Below are positions 34,227-43,231 of a DNA stretch of 64,000 nt, piece after piece. A program made the position numbers and the translations under genes. The first letter of the stretch is position 1; the number at the start of each line of letters is the position of its first letter. Below the pieces are notes generated by a model. It saw nothing but the letters and a program-made list of their open reading frames with translations. It did not search any database and was not told the origin of the DNA. Source of the DNA: Blautia hominis (GTDB lineage Bacteria > Bacillota > Clostridia > Lachnospirales > Lachnospiraceae). The stretch is taken from NCBI GenBank assembly GCA_002270465.1, contig NQOF01000001.1, positions 1,242,501 to 1,306,500 on the forward strand, written 5' to 3'.

Positions 34227-35291
34227 TTATATGATCTCCAGGTCGTCTCTGCTCCCAAGCACGGAACCGCTGGGCGCCGGACTGTCCTGATACCAGTAGG
34301 CCACAGATGAGATATCATCCTGCAAAGGCAGATATCTTCCGCCCGAACGCCATCCCAGAGCCTGAATAGTCACTTTTAAATCCGTCTCAAAGTATATGGG
34401 ATCTGTGATATGCCAGCGGTACATGCTGAACCTCTGCTGCGTCTTATAAGCCCCGTCCGTGTGTGTGATCTTTGAAAGGCCGGCATAGGGGGTACAGTAT
34501 GGACGGTAAACCCCGTCCACCTCAAAGTCGTAAGCCCCGCAGAAATAATCCTCTGTCCCTGTTCCGCAGATAGTGGGATACTCCCGGTCCCCATCCATAA
34601 AGAATTTGATCTCTCCTTCTCCCCACCATCCATTGTTGTTTACACCCCAAAACATATAGGTGCCCACATACTGTCCTTTTCCCTTCACGCCGTCCAGGAC
34701 CGTATAGTCTTCTTTATATGGAAGGGGATTTGTGCGGCGGTACTGGGCATGGAAATATCCGTACGCCTTCTCCAGCTCCCTGAGCTGGTAATCCACCTGG
34801 TAATATACGATCACATTCTCCTCCGCCAGATTTTCCAGTGTCATGCGGCATCCTTCGTAAAAAGGCATATCCCAATAACAGTTCAGGCCTCTGCGGGGAT
34901 TCACACACACGGCAAGGGAGGTTAGCTGCTCATACTGCTGTTCATCCGCGCTTGCAAAAAAATCCCCCAGGGGAGCCTCCACAGACGGAAACTCCTGATC
35001 GTCCCAGTACATCCTGAGCACCAGGGTTCTGTTCTGCATACTGCTGGTGGTCACCCAGATATGCTTCACCATACCCTGCCCCTTTATATCCGCCAGGGTA
35101 AAGGTCTCGCCCGGCCCAATCTGTACGGAAGGTGAAACCTTCCATCCCTTGCCCAGGTCCCTTGCGCAGGAGGCACCGGTCCCCTCTACGGCCTGCCCTC
35201 CGGCCCCCTTTTCTCCTGTAAAGTTTTCAGGACTGACGGAACGTGTCCTGATATTTACCATTTCGCTTAAACTGCTCATATCTCCTATCAT
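34227..35291 (-). CDS. GH172 (DUF2961) glycoside hydrolase
   Basis: A 354-residue DUF2961 protein, now glycoside hydrolase family 172, whose characterised members act on alpha-D-fructofuranosides (difructose dianhydride I) or alpha-D-arabinofuranosides. The conserved acidic motifs GEGEIKFFMDGD and GTGTEDYFCGAYDF are present, with KHIWVTTSS and aromatic-rich WGVNNNGWW. No signal peptide: an intracellular enzyme acting on imported sugar. The frame can start at TTG 35339, but ATG 35291, behind AAAGGAAAGAG, gives a normal N-terminus. Placed directly after an Opp-type transporter, it points to an oligosaccharide containing furanosidic sugar. Confidence 0.85.
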   Translation of the reverse strand: MIGDMSSLSEMVNIRTRSVSPENFTGEKGAGGQAVEGTGASCARDLGKGWKVSPSVQIGPGETFTLADIKGQGMVKHIWVTTSSMQNRTLVLRMYWDDQEFPSVEAPLGDFFASADEQQYEQLTSLAVCVNPRRGLNCYWDMPFYEGCRMTLENLAEENVIVYYQVDYQLRELEKAYGYFHAQYRRTNPLPYKEDYTVLDGVKGKGQYVGTYMFWGVNNNGWWGEGEIKFFMDGDREYPTICGTGTEDYFCGAYDFEVDGVYRPYCTPYAGLSKITHTDGAYKTQQRFSMYRWHITDPIYFETDLKVTIQALGWRSGGRYLPLQDDISSVAYWYQDSPAPSGSVLGSRDDLEII

Positions 35292-35335
35292 GGCTTCTCT
35301 TTCCTTTCTCAATGACAACTGTTTTACAGTTACGT

Positions 35336-36301
35336 TCAATGTTCATAACGGTAACACAAGACCTCATGCCCCTCCTCCATGGAATACATGGACGGGCTTT
35401 TCTGCCTGCATTTTTCTGTGGCGTATTTACACCTGGAGGCAAATTTACAGGCAGTGGCAGCAAATTCCTTGGTTTCCAGGTCAGGCAGGACTATGTCCCG
35501 GTCCCACTTTCTCCCCACAACAGGAATGGATTCCTGCAGGAGTTCCGTATAGGGATGGCCCGGATTCTCTAAGATTGCTTTTGCCTTTCCGAATTCTATC
35601 AGGTTCCCCCTGTACATGGTGGCTATATAATCACTCACATAATACGCGGTGGACAGATCATGGGTTATGTAGATAAAATTCACATGGTAGTCATTTTTCA
35701 GTTTTTTAAATAAATTAACAATATTCATTCTGAGGGATGCGTCGATCATGGCTACCGGCTCATCCGCCACGATCAGCTTTGGCCTTGTGATCAATGCCCT
35801 GGCTATGGAGATTCTCTGCAGCTCTCCGCCGGAAAACTGGTTGGGGAATTTTCCCTGTACCTGTTCCATGTTAAGCCCCACTTCAGCCAGTGTCTCCCGA
35901 ATCTTTTCGGCAGCCTCCTCTTTTGACTTCATCTCCCCCAGATTACAGGCTGTTTCAAATAAGTAGCTGTCCACAGTCCTTCTTGCGCTGAAAGCAGTGA
36001 AGGGGTTCTGGAAAATAGGCTGCACCATTTTCCTGAATTCTTTTTTCTTCTTGTCATATACCGAGAGGTCTTCCCCTCCCAGGGAAATGTCTCCGCTCCC
36101 TGCCTCCAGAAGTTTTAAAACCATTTTGGCCAGGGTGCTCTTACCGCTTCCCGATTCTCCCACTATGGCCATGATCCACGGTTTGTCTGAGTGGATATCC
36201 AGATTCACATGGTCCACAGCCACTATACTGGTTCCGAAGATCATTCCGCCTATTTTAAAAGATTTTGTCAGATTTCTCACCGATAAATTATAATTTTCCA
36301 T
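35336..36301 (-). CDS. Oligopeptide/oligosaccharide ABC transporter ATPase (OppF-like)
   Basis: A 321-residue ATPase: Walker A GESGSGKST, signature FSGGELQRIS, Walker B LIVADEPVAMID, H-loop THDLS and the C-terminal oligopeptide domain with cysteines (Cys291, Cys298, Cys304 region) typical of OppD/F. GGGAGG precedes the ATG. It overlaps the OppD-like gene by 14 bp. Both ATPases together would energise the DppB/C-type permeases. Confidence 0.92.
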   Translation of the reverse strand: MENYNLSVRNLTKSFKIGGMIFGTSIVAVDHVNLDIHSDKPWIMAIVGESGSGKSTLAKMVLKLLEAGSGDISLGGEDLSVYDKKKKEFRKMVQPIFQNPFTAFSARRTVDSYLFETACNLGEMKSKEEAAEKIRETLAEVGLNMEQVQGKFPNQFSGGELQRISIARALITRPKLIVADEPVAMIDASLRMNIVNLFKKLKNDYHVNFIYITHDLSTAYYVSDYIATMYRGNLIEFGKAKAILENPGHPYTELLQESIPVVGRKWDRDIVLPDLETKEFAATACKFASRCKYATEKCRQKSPSMYSMEEGHEVLCYRYEH

Positions 36302-37265
36302 GGCTGCCTCCCTCCTTCAGCAAATGGCAGCTTGCCTGATGCCGTTCCCCCACAGATACCGATGTGGGCTGTTCCCTGCGGCACTTATCCTCAGCGTAAG
36401 GACAGCGTGCGGCAAATCTGCAGCCTTTCGGCGGGTTCCTGAGACTTGGGGGAAGGCCGGGAATCCCTTCCTTCTGCGTGTCATCCCCAAGCTTTGGAAG
36501 GGCTTTGATCAGCATCTGGGTATAGGGATGCTGGGGATTCCCGAATATCTCCTGTGTGGGTCCGTTCTCTATCATCTGCCCTGCATACATGATCCCAAGC
36601 CTGTCTGTGATCTGATAATGCACGCCCATATCATGGGAAACTATGACCATGGAGTTCTCCAGCTTCCTCTGCACTCTTGACAACATGGTCAGGATCCCCC
36701 GCTGCACCACCACATCAAGAGCCGTGGTGGGTTCATCGGCAAGCACCAGATCCGGTCCCAGAAAGGTTGCCAGCGCGATGATGACCCTCTGCCGCATTCC
36801 GCCGCTTAGCTGATGGGGATAAGCATCCAAAACTTCATGGGGCAGCTCCAGTTCCTTCAGGTACGCGGCAATGGTCCTCTCCTGCTCTGCCTTTTTCTGT
36901 CTCTTTTCTTTTGGTATCACATCAAAAAACTGTTCCCTGACTTTTCTGACCGGGTTCATGACATGCATGGCACCCTGGGGTACATAGGAGATTTCCCTCC
37001 ACCACTCTTTTCTGATCTGGCCTGTTGTCAGGATTTTCTTTTCTTTTGAGGACTCTGTGGTCAGGGTCACCTTTCCCCCGCATATTTCCAGGGGAAAATC
37101 CACCAGGTCGTACATGGTTTTTAAAAGAGTGGATTTCCCGCAGCCGGATTCCCCGGCAATGCCCATGATCTCATTTTTCCGTACCTCAAAGCTCACATGG
37201 TCCACGGAATTCACATATCCGCTGACCGTTTCATAACGGGCACTCACCTGTTCCAGTTTAAGCAT
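36288..37265 (-). CDS. Oligopeptide/oligosaccharide ABC transporter ATPase (OppD-like)
   Basis: A 325-residue ATPase with Walker A GESGCGKST, signature LSGGMRQRV, Walker B LVLADEPTTALD, VSHDMG H-loop and the OppD/F C-terminal cluster (GCRFAARCPYAEDKCR). It overlaps the DppC-like permease by 8 bp and the next ATPase by 14 bp, so all are translationally coupled. Confidence 0.92.
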   Translation of the reverse strand: MLKLEQVSARYETVSGYVNSVDHVSFEVRKNEIMGIAGESGCGKSTLLKTMYDLVDFPLEICGGKVTLTTESSKEKKILTTGQIRKEWWREISYVPQGAMHVMNPVRKVREQFFDVIPKEKRQKKAEQERTIAAYLKELELPHEVLDAYPHQLSGGMRQRVIIALATFLGPDLVLADEPTTALDVVVQRGILTMLSRVQRKLENSMVIVSHDMGVHYQITDRLGIMYAGQMIENGPTQEIFGNPQHPYTQMLIKALPKLGDDTQKEGIPGLPPSLRNPPKGCRFAARCPYAEDKCRREQPTSVSVGERHQASCHLLKEGGSHGKL

Positions 37266-38112
37266 CTGTACCCCTCCTTTTTGCCCACATCTGCTGTGCC
37301 CCTGTCATGGTGAGGAACAGACCGATGAAAATAAGTGCTGTGGATACCACTGGCGCTCCGATCCACACCCAGCGCCCTGCCAGCATAGCCTGGTGCTCAT
37401 TGGCCCAGTAGATCATTGTGCCGAGAGTGGCCGTTGTGTTGCTGGACATTCCGATCACGGCAAGGCTGGATTCCGCCGCGATTGCCACCAGGATCGTATT
37501 AATAAAGTTTGCCAGAGACCAGTTCATGACAAACGGGAAAATCTCTTTCAGAATGATCTTTCCGGTACTCTCCCCGGAAAACAAGGCTGTACTGATAAAA
37601 TCCCGCTCTTTCAGGGTCAGCGCCATGGAACGCACCTGTCTGGCCGGCCAGGGCCAGTTAAAGATCACCAGGACCGCTGCCACATAAAAAAGCGGTGCGG
37701 TGCCCTTCAACATACTTGATATGAGGATCAGTATGGGAAGGGACGGGATCACAATAAAAGAATCCGTCAGAAGCGTAATGATCCTGTCTGCCCATCCGCC
37801 CTTAAATCCTGCAAGCAGCCCCATAAAAACCCCTACAGCTGTGGCAAAAAATGCAACTCCCATGCCTACCAGAAAGGAGTTTCTTATGGAGTAGGCCAAA
37901 AGCCAGAAGACATCCTGTCCAAGGCCTGTGGTCCCCAGCCAGTGCTCTGCTGTCGGGTCCATATTTCTGGGGTAAGACTGCCACTGCACAGGGCTGACTT
38001 TGCAGAAAACAGGCATGACAAATCCGATGACCAGGAAGACACCCAGAAGCACAGCGCCCATCTTCAGCCGAAAATTCCAGTATTTATTTATTTTGTTTTT
38101 CTTTCCTGCCAT
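37258..38112 (-). CDS. ABC permease (DppC-like)
   Basis: A 284-residue binding-protein-dependent permease with six membrane segments and an N-terminal OppC_N helix (about residues 12-35). PTAEHWLGTTGLGQDVFWLL near 51-70 is the family's periplasmic entry motif, and the EAA-type loop lies near 180-200. It partners the DppB-like permease, 11 bp upstream. Confidence 0.9.
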   Translation of the reverse strand: MAGKKNKINKYWNFRLKMGAVLLGVFLVIGFVMPVFCKVSPVQWQSYPRNMDPTAEHWLGTTGLGQDVFWLLAYSIRNSFLVGMGVAFFATAVGVFMGLLAGFKGGWADRIITLLTDSFIVIPSLPILILISSMLKGTAPLFYVAAVLVIFNWPWPARQVRSMALTLKERDFISTALFSGESTGKIILKEIFPFVMNWSLANFINTILVAIAAESSLAVIGMSSNTTATLGTMIYWANEHQAMLAGRWVWIGAPVVSTALIFIGLFLTMTGAQQMWAKRRGTDA

Positions 38113-38123
38113 TCTCTCTCCCC

Positions 38124-39122
38124 CTAACTATAGCGGATGCGCGGATCCAGGAATGGATACAGCAGGTCTATCACGAAAGTTGTAAGGGCAACACTGATCA
38201 CCGAGATGGTGATGGTGCCCATGATCAGGTTGTAGTCACTCTGCAGGATTCCCTGGTAGATCAAACTGCCCAGTCCCGGAAATCCAAACAGGATCTCCGT
38301 CACCAGTGCGCCGTTGAAGATACCGCCTATCTGCAGTGCCAGATTGGTGACCTGTGGGAGCATGACATTGGGCATCACATATCTTCCCATGATACGGCCT
38401 TCCCCCAGCCCTTTCAGTCTTGCAAACTTCACATATTCCTCTTCCTTGGCATTGCTCACCATGGTCTTCATACTGATGACCCACCACCCAAATCCTACCA
38501 GCACCAAAGACAGGGCAGGCAGAAAACAGTTCCAAAGAATGCTTTTTATATGTACCCAGTTAAATCCCTCGCCCTGTACAACAAAGGACAGGGGGAACAC
38601 AGGAAGCAGGTAACAGAAAAACATGATCAACAGCAGGGCGAAAATGTAATACGGAATGGGATACATTACGATGGCGATCCCCTCCAAAAATTTTGACAGG
38701 GGTTTGTCTTTGCGAAACCCTGCCAGAAGCCCGATCAGGTTCCCGATCAGCCATGACAGGACCGTGGTGGTCAGCATAAGCCCCAGCGTCCACGGCAGCG
38801 CCCTGGCGATCATCTGCATCACCGGCGTGGGATACGCGGAAAGGGACGGGCCAAAATCATGTGAGATAACTACCCGTTTAAAAAAATCCAGATACTGGTG
38901 CAGGACAGAACCGTCCAGGCCGAAGAGGGAATTCATAGATTCCCTCATCTGCTCGATCGCCTCCGGGCTCATGGAACCGGCATTGGACGTCATCTGTCCA
39001 ATCATTGCTTCCACCGGATCATTTGGCATGAGCCTGGGTACGAAAAAGACGGTTGTCACACCAATAAAGATCACGAGAAGAAATGTCGCAATCCTGGAGA
39101 GAAGAAATTTACCGAATTTCAT
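38124..39122 (-). CDS. ABC permease (DppB-like)
   Basis: A 332-residue permease with six membrane helices; the N-terminal FLLSRIATFLLVIFIGVTTV and RLMPNDPVEAM are hallmark DppB/OppB features, and EYVKFARLKGLGEGRIMGRY is the cytoplasmic EAA loop. The start follows GGAGGCTGTCA. Second gene of the transport operon, 68 bp after the binding protein. Confidence 0.92.
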   Translation of the reverse strand: MKFGKFLLSRIATFLLVIFIGVTTVFFVPRLMPNDPVEAMIGQMTSNAGSMSPEAIEQMRESMNSLFGLDGSVLHQYLDFFKRVVISHDFGPSLSAYPTPVMQMIARALPWTLGLMLTTTVLSWLIGNLIGLLAGFRKDKPLSKFLEGIAIVMYPIPYYIFALLLIMFFCYLLPVFPLSFVVQGEGFNWVHIKSILWNCFLPALSLVLVGFGWWVISMKTMVSNAKEEEYVKFARLKGLGEGRIMGRYVMPNVMLPQVTNLALQIGGIFNGALVTEILFGFPGLGSLIYQGILQSDYNLIMGTITISVISVALTTFVIDLLYPFLDPRIRYS

Positions 39123-39190
39123 TGACAGCCTCCTTATAATTGGTGTAATGTAACTGTTTCATACTTTCACAGTTACCGTATGGTGACAAA

Positions 39191-41125
39191 TCATTTTGCA
39201 GCCTCGATCTTAGTGGTGTAGAACCTGAACTGTGACCACCACCACCAGGGACCTTCAAATGGATTTTCAGAATCCTGAAAACCGGTCCAGTACGTCTCAA
39301 CGACCGGAACGAATTTTGCGGTGCCGAACATGGGGATCGCGGGCATCTCGTCCACAAAGATCTTCAGCATTTCTTCCACTGTTGCATTCACCTCTGGGTC
39401 ATCCGGCTCAAGAGTCTGTAACTTATCAATGGCTGCACTCAGCTCCTCATTGGCATAACGCTCTTTGTTGCCTGCCGCGTTCTCTCCGTTTGGAAGAATA
39501 TACTTTTCGTGCCATGTCTGGATATTCTCTGTCAGATCAGGGATTAGTCCGCAGAAAGGCCAGTATGCGCCTGCGTCATAGTTTCCTGTGGCATAGGAGG
39601 TCCAGAATGTGGAGGAATCCTGCTGCTTTACCTCAGCTTTCACACCGAATTTACTCCAGGCATCCGCAACTGCAAATGCCAGACGCATAGATTCAATCTC
39701 AAAGTCCGCAGGAGCCAGGATGATGATCTCCCAGGGCTGTCCCTCCGGTGTCATCCACTGCCCGTCCTTCTGGGTAAATCCGTTCTTCTGAAGCAGCTCT
39801 GCCGCCTTGTCTGTATCATATTTCCACCAGCCGATACCAAAGATATCTGTGATCTCCTCGTCTGTGGTGGGAAGATTTTCAACACCCTCTGTTTTGAGAA
39901 GCTCCACCATTTCCTTGGCTGTGTTCTCATTGAACGGTTTGTATCCATCCTCAAAGGCATATGTTTTCAGCCAGTCCAGCATTGGTTTCTGATACACATC
40001 CGTCAGCGCTGTTGTGGGAGGTACCGCAAGAGGTGAAAACTTCAATTTTCCGCCAAAGGTAGCCATGCTCACCTGTTTGATGTCCATACTCAGGGTCAGT
40101 GCCCAGCGCACATCCCTGTTATTGTAGTATTCATTGGAACAGTTAAAGGAGATGCCGCGCTCACAGGGATCATCCGGGATGGCATAAGGGAATTCCTCTG
40201 TCCAGCATTTTGCGTTGGGATTCTTTTCCTTCAGAATATCCCAGCTCTCCGGTGAAATGTCCTGCAAAATGTCAATCTCATTATTCACGGCTGCCATGAC
40301 ACGTTTCTCTTCACTTCCGAAATATTTGAATAATACATACTGGGGCTTCGGTTCCCCGTCAATGACGCCTACATCCGATTTGTCCCAGTCCTCTCTCTTT
40401 TCATACAGGAACCAGTTTCCCTGGGCATCACGTTTGGAGAGGGTGTACGGCCCCAGTGACAGAGGGTCTGTATACTTAAAGGTAGCCGGGTCTTCTTTTT
40501 CCCATATATGTTTGGGAACTACTTTAAAGTTATTGCCAAATACAATAACGCCCAGTTTCTGCTGGGGCTTCACGTTTGGCTCCACCAGCTCCATCTCCAC
40601 TGTGTATTTGTCCACGGCCTTCATACTTTTTACAAAGGATTTGTACCAGCTTCCCCAACTGAATTCCTCTGTACTGCTGAGTATGTTGGATGTATACTCC
40701 ACATCCTCGGCAGTGAACTCCACGCCGTCGGACCAGGTGATGCCCTCCCGCAGATGGAACTGGAACTTTGTGTTGGTGTCATCCATGGCCTCGGGAAAAT
40801 CCGCCGCCAGGTCACAGATCTGCTCCCCCTTCATGGTATCCGCCTCCCACAGACATGGGTACAAAAGCTGATGAAGCCCGCAGTCCATGGCCACGCAGCC
40901 TGTCATATAGGGATTGAAATTATCCGGGTCTGTCTGGGTGCCGCTCAGCATATCCACGATCAGGGTATCCTCTCTGGGCGTCCCCACGTCTGTCATCTTG
41001 TCCCCCGACGCTGCAGGCTGAGCTGCAGTTTTTTCTCCTGACTTCCCTGCGCTGCCGCCGCAGCCTGATAACAACAGGGCCGCTGCTGTGGCTGCCGCCA
41101 AAATCTGTTTACTTTTTCTTCGCAT
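39191..41125 (-). CDS. Extracellular solute-binding protein, family 5 lipoprotein
   Basis: A 644-residue lipoprotein: lipobox LLLSGCGGS (lipidated Cys about residue 22), then an SBP_bac_5 fold with the long insertions of the larger oligopeptide/oligosaccharide binders. The family motif region VEFTAEDVEYT is near residues 136-146. Despite similarity to peptide binders, the GH172 neighbour suggests it captures an oligosaccharide. ATG after AAAGGAGGA. Transcribed after the YesN-type regulator gene, with a terminator between them. Confidence 0.9.
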   Translation of the reverse strand: MRRKSKQILAAATAAALLLSGCGGSAGKSGEKTAAQPAASGDKMTDVGTPREDTLIVDMLSGTQTDPDNFNPYMTGCVAMDCGLHQLLYPCLWEADTMKGEQICDLAADFPEAMDDTNTKFQFHLREGITWSDGVEFTAEDVEYTSNILSSTEEFSWGSWYKSFVKSMKAVDKYTVEMELVEPNVKPQQKLGVIVFGNNFKVVPKHIWEKEDPATFKYTDPLSLGPYTLSKRDAQGNWFLYEKREDWDKSDVGVIDGEPKPQYVLFKYFGSEEKRVMAAVNNEIDILQDISPESWDILKEKNPNAKCWTEEFPYAIPDDPCERGISFNCSNEYYNNRDVRWALTLSMDIKQVSMATFGGKLKFSPLAVPPTTALTDVYQKPMLDWLKTYAFEDGYKPFNENTAKEMVELLKTEGVENLPTTDEEITDIFGIGWWKYDTDKAAELLQKNGFTQKDGQWMTPEGQPWEIIILAPADFEIESMRLAFAVADAWSKFGVKAEVKQQDSSTFWTSYATGNYDAGAYWPFCGLIPDLTENIQTWHEKYILPNGENAAGNKERYANEELSAAIDKLQTLEPDDPEVNATVEEMLKIFVDEMPAIPMFGTAKFVPVVETYWTGFQDSENPFEGPWWWWSQFRFYTTKIEAAK

Positions 41126-41231
41126 TTTTTATCCTCCTTTGTTTTTTCATTGATGGTTTCAAGTATATCTATTTCCGTAAAAAAAACTGTTGATTTCATT
41201 AGATTTCTGGTAAATATATTTTATATTGCAC

Positions 41232-41270
41232 AAAAAAAGCAGGGGTCATCAGTATTTTGACGGCTCCTGC
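41232..41270 (-). terminator. Terminator between the YesN-type regulator and the binding protein
   Basis: GCAGGAGCCGTCA folds back on TGATGACCCCTGC, followed by TTTTTTT on the minus strand, immediately after the regulator stop. The transport operon should therefore have its own promoter. Confidence 0.75.
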
Positions 41271-41286
41271 CTCTTATCCGGCACTG

Positions 41287-42795
41287 TTATTTATTCATTA
41301 TTTTCATTCTGTACTCTTTTGGCGACATTTTCTTGAACTTCTTGAATACGCTTCCAAAGTAGGCGGAATCTTTAAACCCCACCAGCTCTGCAATCTCTCC
41401 GATCTTTAAATCCCTTTCCTCCATCAGATTCACGGCTGCCTTGATCCTGACCTGATTCAGATATTCCCCCATGGGGATTCCCATATACTTTTTAAACTGG
41501 GAACTGAAGTACCAGGGATTCAGCGACACATATTCCGCCACCTTCTGCAGGGACAATTCCTGCATATAGTTGGCCTCCATGTAAGCGGATGCCAGCCGGA
41601 CATAGGAAGGCACCTTGGCCTTTTCCTGGAAAAAGCTGAGAATCTGCTGCAGATATGCTTCCAGATTGGTCCATGCATGTAAAAGGCTTCTGCTGTTTCT
41701 CAGGTCTGAAAGTATCTGCTCCTGCTCGGAAAGACGCTCCGGCACTTTGCCCGTCTCCTGGGTTTTGACACGCTCTTCCATCATACAGCAGAAACGGATC
41801 ATGCCCTTTTTCAGCATTCCGGGGTCAAATCCGTCTGTTCTGTTCAGAAGGCGGCGTCTGCCTTCATGCAGTATAAGCTGAAGCTGATCCTCTCTTCCCC
41901 GTATCAGGATCATTTCAATTTTAGAAAAAGGCAGATACTCCTCCATATTGATCTCCTCTGCCCTGCTGCTTTTCTTCTGCCATTCTTCCTCGTCCCACGT
42001 AAACAGCCTGCCGTTAAAATCCATATAAAATTCACGCTCCAAAAGTGCCTGCACGGTCTCCCGCAGTTCCTGCTGCTTCCAAGGAAAACGTCTTTCCAGA
42101 TAAATAGCAAAATCCCCTGCATCCACACAGGTTTTCAAAGATCCCTCCTCTTGCAGCTCAGAAAAGGGCGCTATGATCCACAGCCTGTGTTCCTCCGCAG
42201 TCCCCACGGCATTTTTCTTTCTTAACTCTGCCCGCCTTCGTTCAAGGGCTGCCTCCCATTCCTCCCTGCCTTTATCCTTGTCAGACCACATGGCACACAC
42301 GCAGTCCGTCCCCTCCGGGAATATAAGGGAGTCTCTCTCCTGCCAGTTCTCTGCCCCTTTCAGGAGCTTGATAAACAGGCGCTCTTTTTGCTTTTCCTCT
42401 GTCTCCTGTTCCCTCTCCTTTTTCTGCTGCTCCGCTTTCTCAAATATCCCCAGGATCTCTTTCCGCCTGCAGGGTTTCAGAAGATAATCCACTGCCCCGT
42501 TTTTCATGGCCTGCCGGATATATTCATAATCTGTGTACGCACTCATGGCGATCATGACGATCTCAGGACGTATATCCCTGATTCTCTCTATCAGAGTGAC
42601 ACCTGATATGTGGGGCATTTTTATATCTGTCACCACCACATCCACCTGTCCTTTATTTTCCTCAATAAAACGGATGGCAGGCTCCGGATCGGTAAAACTC
42701 CCCGTAACCTCATAATCAGGAAAGTCCTCCGCCAGCAAATGACTCATCCCCTGCAGCACTACTTGTTCATCATCAATCAATACAACCTTCAGCAT
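41287..42795 (-). CDS. YesN-type response regulator (receiver + AraC HTH)
   Basis: A 502-residue regulator: receiver domain (residues 1-125) with phospho-Asp in VVVTDIKMPHISG (near residue 56), Lys in LLKPCRR, then a long helical linker and a C-terminal AraC-type double HTH (about 405-502; SLQKVAEYVSLNPWYFSSQF and IGEIAELVGFKDSAYFGSVF). It should activate the adjacent transporter/GH172 operon when phosphorylated by the YesM-type kinase at its far end. Confidence 0.93.
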   Translation of the reverse strand: MLKVVLIDDEQVVLQGMSHLLAEDFPDYEVTGSFTDPEPAIRFIEENKGQVDVVVTDIKMPHISGVTLIERIRDIRPEIVMIAMSAYTDYEYIRQAMKNGAVDYLLKPCRRKEILGIFEKAEQQKKEREQETEEKQKERLFIKLLKGAENWQERDSLIFPEGTDCVCAMWSDKDKGREEWEAALERRRAELRKKNAVGTAEEHRLWIIAPFSELQEEGSLKTCVDAGDFAIYLERRFPWKQQELRETVQALLEREFYMDFNGRLFTWDEEEWQKKSSRAEEINMEEYLPFSKIEMILIRGREDQLQLILHEGRRRLLNRTDGFDPGMLKKGMIRFCCMMEERVKTQETGKVPERLSEQEQILSDLRNSRSLLHAWTNLEAYLQQILSFFQEKAKVPSYVRLASAYMEANYMQELSLQKVAEYVSLNPWYFSSQFKKYMGIPMGEYLNQVRIKAAVNLMEERDLKIGEIAELVGFKDSAYFGSVFKKFKKMSPKEYRMKIMNK

Positions 42796-42925
42796 CGTTT
42801 TCCACCCGCAATTCTGATCAATTTTCTGTTGTCAATTCTTTTCTATACAGAATTTTCTGTAGCTTTTTCCCATATCACGCAGATAAAACGCCCAGCAAAC
42901 TGCAGATATACAGAATATGTAGATT

Positions 42926-42954
42926 ATTATAATATATTGTCGGATTACAAACAA
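42926..42954 (-). promoter_or_regulatory. Promoter of the YesN-type regulator
   Basis: TTGTTT (42949-42954) and TATAAT (42926-42931), 17 bp apart, about 130 bp before the start codon. Confidence 0.55.
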
Positions 42955-42980
42955 TGGGAAATAACAAAATATGGGAGCCT

Positions 42981-43139
42981 CCTGTCGGGTTACTGTACAC
43001 TCCGTGTCCTGTAATACGCTTCGCGATGCACAGATATGGCGTATTCTGCCCCATATCGCGCTTGCTGCCTGGGGATTTCCATGCTTTCAGCATGAAAACG
43101 CCTCCCGGTACAGTGGCCTGTATACAGTAACCCTGTCGG
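42981..43139. mobile_element. 143-bp MITE-like element with 8-bp target duplication
   Basis: GTTACTGTA (42989-42997) and TACAGTAAC (43123-43131) are perfect 9-bp terminal inverted repeats. They are flanked outside by identical CCTGTCGG at 42981-42988 and 43132-43139, an 8-bp target-site duplication. Inside are a hairpin GATATGGCG...CCCATATC (43033-43057), a CATGCTTTCAGCATG hairpin, and CGCTTCGCG. It has no ORF, so it would move in trans. Confidence 0.75.
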
Positions 43140-43171
43140 AGCCGTCAGCAATGCCTGCGGGTTTTATAGCC

Positions 43172-43210
43172 AAAAAAGAGCCTGCGGCAGTCCTCCGCAG
43201 ACTTCTTTTT
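43172..43210 (-). terminator. Terminator after the alanine/glycine symporter
   Basis: CTGCGG / CCGCAG core extended by AAGA / TTCTT, with T6 on the minus strand and a T-rich tract on the plus strand as well, just after the symporter stop. Confidence 0.8.
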
Positions 43211-43231
43211 TCTTAACTTTGTGCAGCAGTC

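Larger units (their letters stand above)
42796..43231. other. Gene-free stretch: promoter, mobile element, terminator
   Basis: From left to right this 436-bp gap holds the YesN-gene leader and promoter (42926-42954), a 143-bp mobile-looking element with target duplication (42981-43139) and the alsT terminator (43172-43210). No convincing coding sequence was found. Confidence 0.7.

Noticed and set aside
42875-43093. 72-codon minus-strand frame
   Set aside because: It crosses half of the 143-bp mobile element and the regulator promoter and shows no coding features.
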